Below, in pieces: positions 33,185 to 44,765 of a stretch of DNA of 63,351 nt; position 1 is the first letter of the stretch, and the number at the start of each line of letters is the position of its first letter. The position numbers and the translations under genes are program-made. The notes beneath the pieces are model-generated. The model did no database searches. It was not told the DNA's origin and saw nothing but the letters and a program-made list of their open reading frames with translations. The stretch comes from Bremia lactucae (taxonomy: Eukaryota; Oomycota; Peronosporomycetes; Peronosporales; Peronosporaceae): the NCBI RefSeq assembly GCF_004359215.1, contig NC_090625.1, forward strand, positions 405,489-468,839, read 5' to 3'.

Positions 33185-35167
33185 TTAATGCTTGGCCACT
33201 CCCTGGTCGGACGAGCTATCACTGCTCCAGTATTTACGCTTCACTCGGTCCACTGTACGTGTCGAATACAGCTCAAAAAAGCTTGAGGCCGTGTCAGCAA
33301 TGCACGAGTAGCCAGGTCCATTGAGATGGCGCCGGTAAATGAATATGCGAAAACAAAATGGGAATGTTTGGGCCGGGGCCGAGCGTGTCGCTTTGCGTTT
33401 TTTCTTAAGCATTGGCTGCACTTTCCACACGTCCGGCAAAAAGAACCACGTACTTCGAAGAAAGCGCTTCTTTGGAGAATCGACCGCTTTGGTTACATCC
33501 ACAACGTTTGTCGCTTGAGGCATCAATACCCGTCGCTCTTCCATTTCAACGGCCTGAAAACACGTAAAGCGAAATTGCTCAAAAGTAGCTGCATTTGAAA
33601 ACGTTAGCGGACTGTTAAGCTCTTCTAGCAGATTCGTCGTGTCCTGCTGAGGTACGCGCTCGAATCGTCCTAGAACAAAGAGCTCTCTTGCATCGCGGTG
33701 TCCTGGAAATAGCCCTGCTCTATGGTCTTGTTTCATATGTTGTGTGGACGCTGCTGGTAAAAAATCGGCAGCATCCGTGAATGCGTGACAGTAGACGGGT
33801 CCACGACAGACCCCAACACTGGAGTGCTTGCGATTGTTCATTTTCATAGAGTAGAAATCGTGATGCTCTGGACACGATGGAAAACACTGCAAATTCTTTC
33901 GACCATTTTTCCAATAACAATTGTTTAAAGCTGTAAGAAGTTGTATTTTCGACGAAGATGTCGTATTCGAGAGTAGTGGACTTGAACTCTCGATGGGTTC
34001 GCCACATTCCGTCGACTGCGGTTGATTTGAAACGTTTTGGTGATGCGTCGAATTGAGCACCATCCGTTTCAAATTCGGTCCTTCGTTGAGATTTGAGCTG
34101 CTGTGGTCACTTACAATGTATTGGTTGTTCATTGACTCGATCGGTGTAGTGCATGAGGGTAACGAGGTCGAATAGTAGGGCGGCGATTGATTCGAGCTCC
34201 AGTGCGTCTCGGTTGGATAAATGTCATGCGGCGGCATTGTTCCATTCAGCAACGGTCCTGCTGACACGTTTGAATGGAGCAAACGTTGATACGGAGGAGC
34301 ATATTCGTGAAGACCAGTTGCCATCGCGTTGTTACTGCTAGTGCCGTCGTCATAGAGGTAGCCACTCGAGGTGCTAGGGTCTGTCATGACGTTCTCAAAA
34401 GGCTGCTCTTGTTGTTCGTGATAGTGCTGATTGTCATACGGATCTGGTGGAGGCCCTGACCATGTAGTCATGTCTTCAAAGAGTAACTCGGATGGCTCTA
34501 GTGTTGGTGGCAAACACGGAGCGAACGGTTCCACTTGAACAGTAGACGGATCACTTACTAATTTTCCCGTCGTAAGCGAAAAGTCTACACTCCCCGACCG
34601 TAAGCTTGAAGCGCAACCAATTGCAGTCGCTACAGCGCTCGATGCTTGCAATCGAGGCGTTAGTCCCCCAAGCGAGGGCAAGCAAAAACCACTTTCTGGC
34701 TTATTGCCCATGAACCAGGTCGAGCCAGGATATGGCATTGAAATGACTGGCATATCGTGATCTTCGTTCTCTAATGTAAGTTTGTGAATCGGTTCATTCA
34801 AGTGCGTCAGAGAAGTGTTGGAAGTCGGCATGCTCGCCCAACACCCGTATTCATTCTCTAAGCACGTTTCATCGAAAGAATTGGACGAGATCGCATGCCA
34901 ATCCGAGTGCACAGTTGCCCCACTTCCATCACAGCTAACCATGGCATTAGAATTCGCTTGAAATGCTGTATCTATCGTGGTTTGTGGATCATCCAGATAT
35001 ATATCCTGTCGCTTGAAGCTCGGCCATTTGCCATCACTCGAGATGGAATATCGCCGATCCCAATTGATGTCATCATCCTTTTCGGTAAATTCTCGTGAGC
35101 ATTCCAGCTTCTTGTCAAGCGAATGGTTTTCAAAAAGACGGAGCTGAAGCGTCGACGAGAAAGTCAT
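33185..35167 (-). CDS. 660-residue protein, Cys/His cluster and basic tail, function unknown
   Basis: Single uninterrupted ORF from an ATG at 35167. The first 400 residues are Ser/Pro/Asn/Gln-rich and probably disordered. Residues 414-462 hold a cluster of Cys and His (NNCYWKNGRKNLQCFPSCPEHH through CRGPVYCHAFTD), which could bind zinc. Near residue 588 there is a basic run, KKKRKATR, resembling a nuclear localisation signal. The combination suggests a nuclear regulatory protein, but I recognise no family and this is inference only. Length and absence of stops over 2 kb support it as real. Confidence 0.75.
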   Translation of the reverse strand: MTFSSTLQLRLFENHSLDKKLECSREFTEKDDDINWDRRYSISSDGKWPSFKRQDIYLDDPQTTIDTAFQANSNAMVSCDGSGATVHSDWHAISSNSFDETCLENEYGCWASMPTSNTSLTHLNEPIHKLTLENEDHDMPVISMPYPGSTWFMGNKPESGFCLPSLGGLTPRLQASSAVATAIGCASSLRSGSVDFSLTTGKLVSDPSTVQVEPFAPCLPPTLEPSELLFEDMTTWSGPPPDPYDNQHYHEQQEQPFENVMTDPSTSSGYLYDDGTSSNNAMATGLHEYAPPYQRLLHSNVSAGPLLNGTMPPHDIYPTETHWSSNQSPPYYSTSLPSCTTPIESMNNQYIVSDHSSSNLNEGPNLKRMVLNSTHHQNVSNQPQSTECGEPIESSSPLLSNTTSSSKIQLLTALNNCYWKNGRKNLQCFPSCPEHHDFYSMKMNNRKHSSVGVCRGPVYCHAFTDAADFLPAASTQHMKQDHRAGLFPGHRDARELFVLGRFERVPQQDTTNLLEELNSPLTFSNAATFEQFRFTCFQAVEMEERRVLMPQATNVVDVTKAVDSPKKRFLRSTWFFLPDVWKVQPMLKKKRKATRSAPAQTFPFCFRIFIYRRHLNGPGYSCIADTASSFFELYSTRTVDRVKRKYWSSDSSSDQGVAKH

Positions 35168-35776
35168 TGTACTCCTTCTTCACACGGGTATGACAAAGTA
35201 AGGTCGACCGGGTGTATGTTCTGTCTGGTGAGAGCGGGGCTTGGAGTTACAATGTGACTCGAAAGCCGATGCGAAATGTTATAAATTTCTTCGGAATTGG
35301 GATGGAGCGTTTGGAGCGATTGGCTTCCCAAACGGGTAGACTATGCTTAATGTTCTGCGTTTTCTTCTACTTTGTTGGTTTCGACAGCTTCTATGAAATA
35401 GCAAGATATCTTTGCCGATTGATGGAGGATTTCATTGATGATGCTAATGAGTAAGAAGGTAAAATTTCGAAGACGTTGCGATGTGCCTGAAAGACGTGCC
35501 AATCTGATCCAATTCGCTTGAAGCTGGAAGTACGACGCTGCAATCGACTGTGCTGAGACGTGTGGATTGATTTTACGAGACGAGGTTTGTAATTGTAAAT
35601 ATCGAACAACTATAGTCACAAAGCAGCAGTACGACGAACATTCGTGTGTTTAATACTGTACACATGACGAGTGAAGGACGAAAGCAGCATTGATGCGATG
35701 ACGTGAGCATCATATATTTGACTGGGCTACCAGCAAAACATTGTTTGGACAAAAGTAACTACAATCACTAGTTTAA

Positions 35777-36037
35777 ATGACCGATAGCGGTTTGATGAAG
35801 TTTAAACTGCAGAAAAGTGAGAATTTGCTTTATCAGATTAAGGAACACCAACCTTCAATAGAAGAAGAAGGATTTATTGATTATTCCTTGCGAGACCCGT
35901 CGACGTTGGGACCAGGCCTTGAAGCCTTGATCGCAAAGCGCCCTTGGGACTTGTCGTCAGCCTCTGGCTTGTACGTAGAAAGTGTCGGTGATACTATTAC
36001 AGCCCGTGATAACCAATTGATGAAAAGCCGAATGTAA
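35777..36037 (+). CDS. Possible small protein (86 residues)
   Basis: ORF from ATG to TAA with a plausible composition (MKFKLQKSENLLYQIKEHQ, GFIDYSLRDPSTLGPGLEAL). There is no homology I recognise and no clear regulatory sites. It may be chance, or one exon of a larger gene. Confidence 0.3.
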   Translation: MTDSGLMKFKLQKSENLLYQIKEHQPSIEEEGFIDYSLRDPSTLGPGLEALIAKRPWDLSSASGLYVESVGDTITARDNQLMKSRM

Positions 36038-37097
36038 TCCGTGGTTTGAATAAAGTTTGAGCACATAATCGCCTTCCCTAAAATGTCCAATTAAATTATA
36101 CAGCATAAGCTAGGCGTTAATGTATGAGTCGAGCCATGGTTGCAATGCTGCGATTGTTTAAAGCACAGACGTTAGTAATACTATTGCACTTTTATCAATT
36201 GGTTGCGAAGGGCTGCAATTGTGTCGCGTCGAGTCGAAACGCCTCAAACGATATTTGTGTATTGGCTCACGCCTAGCTACGGGGATTACGGTATATATAT
36301 TTTTCGTCATTGGTGATGGTGCTATCTGGTTTGTAAATAGACATTAAAAAGATTACCGGTGTTGCAATCGGGATTTCTTTGCAGCCCACTATCCTAACTT
36401 TGACCATCGCCATTAAATTCTATCGCGATGTGTCACACCAATAAATGCATTGGATGTTTTGAAGCATCGTAAGAAGCAAGTAGAGCCTTTCATCATCGCC
36501 ATGTGGCTTATTTCGGCAATTCCGCGTGCACGTCATTCGCCTTTTAGAAACAATAATGCTTGGAGCTGTAACTGCGTGATGGTACGGTTAAATACTTATT
36601 AAATGCTTATATTAAATTTAGTTGATTACATTGCGAGGAGCAAAACAGACCAAATATTTTTTGTTGTTCATATAGATCATGGCTATTGATTCTACGCAAA
36701 CGTGTACGAGCTGTTTCTACATCCGTATACTTCGCCCTGCACGTGTCATGTTAGACCGCAGCTTAAATGCATTTGGCTTTTCGAAAGCAATTTGCTCAGA
36801 TGTATCGTACCAATTATAAAACGGGTCATAGTCACTTTCTTCCACAAACATAAAAATAAATAGAACATGACAAGCAATGTCAGGGAGATTATGATCACAA
36901 CTGATATGTTGTTTGACAATTATATTGCCTTGTGTAGCAGTCAGGTTTTATTCCTTTATATATTCCTAAAATTTCGACTTAAAATTTGAGGCTTTGCCCC
37001 ATTACCAAAACAACGTCACAAAAAAAAAGTTTTAAAACGACGATATGGCTTATAAATCATTGCCAAAACACTTAAGTGCGTACGACGGACCCTGCAC
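36038..37097. other. Intergenic, no gene seen
   Basis: AT-rich sequence between the small ORF and the 3' end of COG3. No repeats or RNA genes recognised. Confidence 0.6.
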
Positions 37098-39969
37098 TCA
37101 AAAAGCATCAAGTTGTTGCAACACAATAGCAGTGATTTCTTGACAGGACTGAAGCTCCTCGCATGTATACGTGCGTTTCATTAATGCGCTGACATTTCTG
37201 ACAGCATCTAATAGATTTTGCTGGAAGCACAAAAAAATCTCAAATAAGTAAGTCTTGATCCACCAAAAATGTCACTATTCACAACAATAATTCACCTGCA
37301 CGGGTTTTAATAAAATCATTTCAGTAGATGCATTGCGAAGATAGAGATGTACGGTTTCCCGGATTCTCAGTTGCACGTCGCCTAACTGACGAGACAAACT
37401 AGCCAGCACATCGTAGACTTCGTTGGGGGCTGTGAACGCACACTGTCGAAAGTCCAAAGCTGTGGCGTGTTGCATTTGCTGCTCATGCGCAATTTGCTTA
37501 AGCAAGTCAAGCAATGGTTGGGCCAATTGCTGAAGCACAAATTCAATAAAGTGTGTACAACTTTTTCTCAATTCTTGCTCTAACGCCTTTTTCACATCGG
37601 CCGTGGTCTCTTGAATCTGAGGCATGCCACGTGAAACAAGATTGACAATCCCATTTAGACCAGAGAAACGAAAGAGCGTTGATGCATCGACAAGCAATTC
37701 ATTTAAAGCGTCGGCGCTGCTGGTAAAATCCAATGATTTGCTCCTTTGAGCAAATTGAATCTCAAAAGGTGTGATCTGCTCGCGGAGCGTCAGCAGATGT
37801 TTTACAAGAAAAAGCGAGCCATGAAGCTCTCCGTGATTGGCTGTAATGTCTGCTGAAGCCATTACTAACGACGCAGCACAAATTTGAATTGCATCTTGGG
37901 CCAATTCTTCAAAAATCTCGACCTACAGAATAAATTTGAATTTTTGGATATTTTTTTGGATAATCATTTCGCAAATACGTACCTTTACATAGTGATACCC
38001 CTTGGACAAACACATTAAAGTATGCTCTAATGATGGATACCACGTCGCATAGAGCGGTGCATTGACGTTTTCTGCTGCTTTGAGCTTTGTGGGGTAGTCT
38101 AGATCGCTCGGAGATGGCACAAAACCTTCAATCTCGTCTCGAATGTACTTTTGCATGCACAGAATCAAACGTTCTTGAGCGTCTTGGATCATGCGAAGCA
38201 TTACTGGCTCGGTATAGCCAACGAGCGCAATTCGTGGAGTTATCAAACCTTCAATCACTTCACTCCGAAGGACTTGAATCCCTTCACATAGAATTTCCAT
38301 ATCCTTTTGAGCAAGAAATTGAGGTCGCATTGTATTGTACAAGAGTCCACTAAGCTGAAAGATAAAGCGTCTACAAAAGCACACAAGTCAGCACGAGTCT
38401 CGATAGATAGATATGTATCCAACATATGAGTAAATTACAGACTCAAAGGCCGTGTCATTCTCTTCTTGATCGTTTTCATCAAAAGACCCATTCACGGCTG
38501 GAAATTGAAACATCTCGTCGCTTGGGTCGTGATGAAAGAGCTTTTGAAAGAGTCGAAACTCAGCCTCGCACACCTTTAACAACTGCGTACAGCCCATGCG
38601 AAGTCCATTGACGAGATCAGACGTTTGAGAGACAGTATCGAGCCATGCGCCAAGAATTGGCGCCAATAAGTGCATCCGTTGTGTCGTATACGCATCAATG
38701 ACTTCTCCTAGAAGCCGAATGTTTTCGAATCGATCTTGAAGCGTTGGAGTCTGCAATCGCTCAAGTTGCTTCGCGACTGCTGCTAGCGCCGGAGTAACGA
38801 GCAAAAAATTGACATAACACGGCGACGTTTCCTCCAATTGGCTTTGTAACGACGTCAATCGATCACGTGGTTGATGAGAAATAGCCTCTTTTTGAATGAC
38901 TTCATTCACGGCGTCTTTTGCTGCTTCTAATCCACTCAGTGCATAGTCTTTCAGCTCCTGAATTCCTCCAATTGCAAGCGTCTTGTACGCTTCAATAAAA
39001 CACGCCGAGTCTTTGTATTCTAGCTACAATTAGCATACTCACGAGATTGTTATCTTCTGTATTTAAAGAACAAAAAATTGCAACTTTAGTCGTACATGTT
39101 GCATTAAATACGCCACCGAGTGGTCAATTGTTTTTAATGCTTGCTCAAAGGCCGGCGTTGTGGGGTCCAGACCCCGTCGATGTTGATACACTTGCACAGC
39201 TTTGTTTGTATCGAGCGCAACTGTGGAAAACTTACGCAAAGTCGACGTATTTTTCATTAAAACGTGCTGTTTTGATTCGCTCGATGGAGCCGCATATTTC
39301 ACGCCAAAGCCCAAAGTGTGGGCCACAGTATCAATCGCCGTAAAGTAAGGCATAGGCGCGGCAATTGATGCCACGCGAGTATCAAGAGCATCCACTTGTT
39401 GTAAAATTTCTTCAAAGCTTTGATACAAGGCTTGGGTCTTGGTCACTACCTGGGCATGACTTGCTTCCATTTCTGCCACGAGAGCTTGGGACGCATGGGC
39501 GTGAGCGTATACTGCGTTCCATTGTGACATGCACTGATCGATCTTGGAAGATACATGGATAAATGAAGGATCGAATTTGAACGAGGCGGAAGGGATGCTA
39601 CTTGGACGTCGCGCAATGAAATCACGCAATGTCTCAGGCGCATTTGGATGCCGCTCGGAATAAAGTGGCGCATGCGCTTCTGCCTGAATCTTGAGCTGCA
39701 CTCGACGCTCAAGCGAATGTAAAAGAGCATCCTGTTTCGACGTTAGACGCGTCTCCAAGACCCCGTGTGGTGCCATCGATGACAAGGTATTCGAAAAAAA
39801 TTCGGTGTCTGAAATGTAGGTAAATATGGGATTTATTGATTATCATTGTAAAATAATTACAACTTGACTAGGGAATTATTGCAATTCGGACGAAACTTTG
39901 GTTTCAATGTTTTAAGCGATTCTTAATTTATTGGTACTCCACTGTACTCGCCATTGACAATGTGAACAT
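37098..39969 (-). CDS. COG3: Conserved oligomeric Golgi complex subunit 3 (COG3)
   Basis: Tethering-complex subunit for retrograde vesicles at the Golgi. Exons read by eye: 39948-39969 (MFTLSMA), 39808 to about 39096, 39023-38439, 38354-37983, 37922-37296 and 37220-37098; internal introns of 84, 60, 75 and 139 bases are GT..AG. Identification rests on the COG3 N-terminal region (ALYQSFEEILQQVDALDTRVASIAAPMPYF), the segment GSLFLVKHLLTLREQITPFEIQF, and TEMILLKPVQ, each matching COG3 rather than other COG subunits. The junction around 39024-39095 could not be resolved into a clean frame: a small exon seems to lie there (reading DNNLLEYKD if the frame is forced). The 5' half recurs at 42469-43932. 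Confidence 0.88.
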
Positions 39970-40120
39970 GGTTTGTGCTGAACTCAATCCTTCACGGCTT
40001 CAACTTTATATATAGAAAAATCGGTGGAGGCTCATTAACTGATGCGTCATGCGCTTGCAAGAAAGGCTACACACTTTAACTATCAAGTAAACAGATGGGA
40101 AGCGAAAATAGGATTAGTAG

Positions 40121-40652
40121 TGTAGGTGGGTACGTCTTAACGCGGCCACGCTCTACTTAAGCACACACCCTAGCACAGCGAGGAAGCGATTGACCGTCTA
40201 CTCTCGCGTGCAATGCGGGGGTTGTGGTGGGCGCGTTAGCGACCTCACCCAACACACTAAGTACTCTGGTTAAGTGTCGTCACGGGAGCGGTAATCCGGC
40301 TCCTCGTACGCACTTACCAAGTAGGAAGTAGTTTTCAGACTGGTTTATGCTTAATCATATCAAATATACATACCTATTTTCACCAATCATAAAATGTAAT
40401 CTCGGTCGATAACGCTAATATGTATTGCGAGCTGTATCTTTCTAGATACGTCGCGCAACGGATACAATAGGTGTCATCCCTCCTATTGTGAATGCACCTA
40501 TGTGCATCACATACATAAGGGTGGGTCATAATGTGAACTACACCCAAGTGGTGGGTCTAATTACTTTATTTAAGAGATTGACCATCCCCTTAAGTACACA
40601 AAGTGTGCTTAGAGGGGACCATGTAACATAAGGGCAACGTTAGCCCGTTACA
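40121..40652 (-). repeat. LTR-B, minus sense, 3' LTR of a deleted Gypsy element
   Basis: Plus-strand limits TGTAGGTGGGTACG and GTTAGCCCGTTACA. In minus orientation the purine tract GAAGGGAAGGGGA lies just upstream, marking a 3' LTR. It sits 151 bases upstream of the COG3 start. Confidence 0.85.
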
Positions 40653-40778
40653 ACATCCCCTTCCCTTCAAGAACGATTTAACTTCGTCAAAGAGGAAGGA
40701 TGGATTGCGAGCTGTTTTACACGCCGCCTAGTTTTCTCAGTCACTCTAGCGACCTGTGTTTACATACACGGCGAAAAA

Positions 40779-41255
40779 GTGCCACCTAAAAGTGGCAATG
40801 ATGGTGGGTCGTCTACAAAGACACCCACTCAACCACACGCTAAGTGGACGCGCCGCGTTATAACGCTGGCAGCGTCTAATGCCTTACACGAATCGCCGAC
40901 ATCTACTGCTGCTGTCGCGTTAACTGAGCTTAAAGATCCATTCAACTTTAACAGCGACGATGCCGATCCGTCGCTCATTGTCGACTACAATGAGTCAACA
41001 CCGTTGCCGTCACCTCATAGTAGTGATGTGGACAACGAGCTAATGAGGAAGAATGATGGCGCATTATTGCCCATCCTAACTTCCTCATTTATCACAACAT
41101 GGAGACAGCAACATTTACGAAGGCTGTCTCGTCGTCTGCGCTGGATAGCGCAGCGACCATTAATGGGAGCGCTACCCAAAAAGACGCGTCCTCTTCTCCA
41201 TTGGCTAAAACAACCACGTCTGTTGCTCAGACCATTATCCATAATTGTTTTGTAG
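40779..41255 (+). CDS. Antisense ORF of the LTR-B Gypsy element
   Basis: ORF of 158 codons on the strand opposite to the element's pol, starting 126 bases inside the 3' LTR. N-terminus is Lys/Thr-rich (MPPKSGNDGGSSTKTPT). Residues around 60-80 read DADPSLIVDYNESTPLPS, closely parallel to YDPSLEVDYNCES in the antisense ORFs of the LTR-A elements. The C-terminal third becomes basic and is probably out of frame after a deletion. Function unknown. Confidence 0.5.
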   Translation: MPPKSGNDGGSSTKTPTQPHAKWTRRVITLAASNALHESPTSTAAVALTELKDPFNFNSDDADPSLIVDYNESTPLPSPHSSDVDNELMRKNDGALLPILTSSFITTWRQQHLRRLSRRLRWIAQRPLMGALPKKTRPLLHWLKQPRLLLRPLSIIVL

Positions 41256-41299
41256 CCATCCTTTAAATTCAGCGCGGAAAGATAGTCGACTTTCCCATG

Positions 41300-42467
41300 G
41301 AGTTTAACAAAACGTCTTTAAGCGGGATTGTCGATTGAGCCGGTATGGTCGCCGTGTTCAGCTTATTGGAACCATGTACCACGCGCTATCCACCTGTGGC
41401 TTTATGCACACAAAAGGTCGGGCTGCAGTGAGGCGATTAGACCACGCACATGTCCCGCCTTGGCTCGCTTGTCGAAGAACTCATCCATACAATCGACTTG
41501 TTCTTTTGGCAATGGCCATTGCCTAGTCACACAGTACTTCGTGCCAGGTTGGAGGTCTATTTCGTGCCCGATGCCCCTATCTGCTGGTAGGCGGCTCGAC
41601 AATTCTTCTCGGAACACATTGCGATGTTTCACAGTACCTCAAAGAAGGGACACTCTCTCAAGGCATCCCAGCCTTGAGCAGCAAACCGTTTCATTTTATC
41701 CGTTTCTAGGACGCTCTCGTCGATTGTGGACGAAGAACAATAGTCCACCAGTCTCTTTTGGAACTGGTGTGACTATTTCGTGAATCTTCCCTTCCTTTAA
41801 TTCGGCAAGGAACAGATCCCACGACATCTCCAAAGATTTACTATCTCCTCGGCAGATTTACTATCTCCTCAGCAGATTTAAAAACTTGCCGGAGCACCTC
41901 AACTGAGGATGCCTCCGCAATTTTGTCTTTGACGGCCTCGGAAACCTCGTTCGATGGCCCATCCTCTTTAATAGGAACTGATTTAAAGGTCACTCGTTTA
42001 GACGTGCGTCTGATCGTCCTAAGCTATCAAGTACTCGTTCTTCGAGTCACCACGACCTTTGACTAGGAACCGGGGGCCGTTGCTTTCCTGGCTAACGCAC
42101 CCCTTCCAAACGCACCAGGCTCTTGGCACTGTGCCGGTTTATGCGACGCATGACTTCTTGTCAGCTCGCCGTCTACTGCCACAGGCTCTCGGCTCTGTGC
42201 AGGACATTCGGACGCATGACTACTTGTCATCGTCCTATTCACTACCTCAGTCTCCACGAGCTGGGTAGGAATTGGTGACGTTTGACATCCCGTCAACGCA
42301 CCCTCAACTGTGTTCGACACGACATCAGTTGCATAGGCCTCTCGCAGGAGCACATCCTTTCCGGTGTCCTGCGTAGAGTTCGCAACTGTGCGTGTACGCC
42401 AGTCTATCCATGGTTGGTACTTTGCCAACCATGGCATGCCTAGGATGAGGTCATACGGACTCTCCAT
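41300..42467 (-). pseudogene. Gypsy PR and RT remnant of the LTR-B element
   Basis: Right to left: the protease region YDLILGMPWLAKYQPWIDWR (about 42400-42470), a Ser/Gln-rich linker to 42063, then the RT N-terminal region ADRGIGHEIDLQPGTKYCVTRQWPLPKEQVD (41402-41632). RT core, RNase H and integrase are missing, deleted between about 41.3 and 41.4 kb. A short 20-base tandem duplication lies at 41843-41880. The sequence stops at the N at 42468. Confidence 0.8.
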
Positions 42468-42468
42468 N
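42468..42468. other. Single undetermined base at a probable scaffold join
   Basis: One N separates Gypsy protease sequence from a second copy of COG3 that starts in mid-exon. This looks like an assembly join rather than a biological junction. Confidence 0.8.
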
Positions 42469-43932
42469 TGAAACATCTCGTCGCTTGGGTCGTGATGAAA
42501 GAGCTTTTGAAAGAGTCGAAACTCAGCCTCGCACACCTTTAACAACTGCGTACAGCCCATGCGAAGTCCATTGACGAGATCAGACGTTTGAGAGACAGTA
42601 TCGAGCCATGCGCCAAGAATTGGCGCCAATAAGTGCATCCGTTGTGTCGTATACGCATCAATGACTTCTCCTAGAAGCCGAATGTTTTCGAATCGATCTT
42701 GAAGCGTTGGAGTCTGCAATCGCTCAAGTTGCTTCGCGACTGCTGCTAGCGCCGGAGTAACGAGCAAAAAATTGACATAACACGGCGACGTTTCCTCCAA
42801 TTGGCTTTGTAACGACGTCAATCGATCACGTGGTTGATGAGAAATAGCCTCTTTTTGAATGACTTCATTCACGGCGTCTTTTGCTGCTTCTAATCCACTC
42901 AGTGCATAGTCTTTCAGCTCCTGAATTCCTCCAATTGCAAGCGTCTTGTACGCTTCAATAAAACACGCCGAGTCTTTGTATTCTAGCTACAATTAGCATA
43001 CTCACGAGATTGTTATCTTCTGTATTTAAAGAACAAAAAATTGCAACTTTAGTCGTACATGTTGCATTAAATACGCCACCGAGTGGTCAATTGTTTTTAA
43101 TGCTTGCTCAAAGGCCGGCGTTGTGGGGTCCAGACCCCGTCGATGTTGATACACTTGCACAGCTTTGTTTGTATCGAGCGCAACTGTGGAAAACTTACGC
43201 AAAGTCGACGTATTTTTCATTAAAACGTGCTGTTTTGATTCGCTCGATGGAGCCGCATATTTCACGCCAAAGCCCAAAGTGTGGGCCACAGTATCAATCG
43301 CCGTAAAGTAAGGCATAGGCGCGGCAATTGATGCCACGCGAGTATCAAGAGCATCCACTTGTTGTAAAATTTCTTCAAAGCTTTGATACAAGGCTTGGGT
43401 CTTGGTCACTACCTGGGCATGACTTGCTTCCATTTCTGCCACGAGAGCTTGGGACGCATGGGCGTGAGCGTATACTGCGTTCCATTGTGACATGCACTGA
43501 TCGATCTTGGAAGATACATGGATAAATGAAGGATCGAATTTGAACGAGGCGGAAGGGATGCTACTTGGACGTCGCGCAATGAAATCACGCAATGTCTCAG
43601 GCGCATTTGGATGCCGCTCGGAATAAAGTGGCGCATGCGCTTCTGCCTGAATCTTGAGCTGCACTCGACGCTCAAGCGAATGTAAAAGAGCATCCTGTTT
43701 CGACGTTAGACGCGTCTCCAAGACCCCGTGTGGTGCCATCGATGACAAGGTATTCGAAAAAAATTCGGTGTCTGAAATGTAGGTAAATATGGGATTTATT
43801 GATTATCATTGTAAAATAATTACAACTTGACTAGGGAATTATTGCAATTCGGACGAAACTTTGGTTTCAATGTTTTAAGCGATTCTTAATTTATTGGTAC
43901 TCCACTGTACTCGCCATTGACAATGTGAACAT
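42469..43932 (-). pseudogene. Second copy of the 5' half of COG3 (probable haplotype duplicate)
   Basis: 42469-43932 matches 38506-39969 base for base as far as I can read, including introns; the offset is a constant 3963. Only a one-base deletion is seen upstream (near 44059). The copy begins in mid-exon at the N, so it lacks the 3' exons. Near-perfect identity in introns argues for an allele or an assembly duplicate, not an old gene duplication. Confidence 0.85.
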
Positions 43933-44082
43933 GGTTTGTGCTGAACTCAATCCTTCACGGCTTCAACTTTATATATAGAAAAATCGGTGGAGGCTCATTA
44001 ACTGATGCGTCATGCGCTTGCAAGAAAGGCTACACACTTTAACTATCAAGTAAACAGATGGAAGCGAAAATAGGATTAGTAG

Positions 44083-44635
44083 TGTAGGTGGGTACGTCTT
44101 AACGCGGCCACGCTCTACTTAAGCACACACCCTAGCACAGCGAGGAAGCGATTGACCGTCTACTCTCGCGTGCAATGCGGGGGTTGTGGTGGGCGCGTTA
44201 GCGACCTCACCCAACACACTAAGTACTCTGGTTAAGTGTCGTCACGGGAGCGGTAATCCGGCTCCTCGTACGCACTCCAAGTAGGAAGTAGTTTTCGGAC
44301 TGATTTATATTTATAATCGTATTCAATATCAATACCTATTTTAAACAGTCAAAATGTCATCTCTACAGATAACACTTAATATGTATTGCGAGCGTATCTT
44401 TCTAGATACATCGCGTAACGGATGACGCTAGCCGTCATCACGCATGACGCTGGGCATCATTCCTCCTAATGTGAATGCACCCATGTGCATCACATACACA
44501 AGGGTTGGTCACAACTGTTTACCACACCCGAGTGTTGGGTCGAATTACTATTATTTAATAATTTACCATCCCCTTAAGTACACCAAGTGTATATAAAGGG
44601 ACTATGTAATATTAGGGCAACTTTAGCCCTTTACA
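44083..44635 (-). repeat. LTR-B, minus sense, lone copy
   Basis: Same left flank and the same first 190 bases as the LTR at 40121, but the remainder differs at many positions. It ends TTTAGCCCTTTACA and is followed by ordinary sequence with no purine tract. Fits a solo LTR, or the 5' LTR of the same element. Confidence 0.8.
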
Positions 44636-44765
44636 ACACAGCAGCGAAGGATAGCGCTCTGAATCTGTGCGATTCCAGTTTTTTCTGTGACACAATTTGA
44701 GAGAGTTACAAACTATACAAAGCATAGCAAGTCAGCAAGTAATTATCGTGACTCCAATCAGTACA

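Noticed and set aside
35212..35454. 80-codon ORF with a hydrophobic stretch
   Set aside because: Lies in the upstream region of the 660-residue gene, no similarity, no gene-like context.
37275..39785. COG7 as the identity of the Golgi complex gene
   Set aside because: The FLVKHLLTLREQITPF segment and the N-terminal block match COG3, not COG7.
41843..41880. Short tandem repeat as a CRISPR-like array
   Set aside because: Only two 20-base copies without spacers, inside a decayed Gypsy element in a eukaryotic genome.
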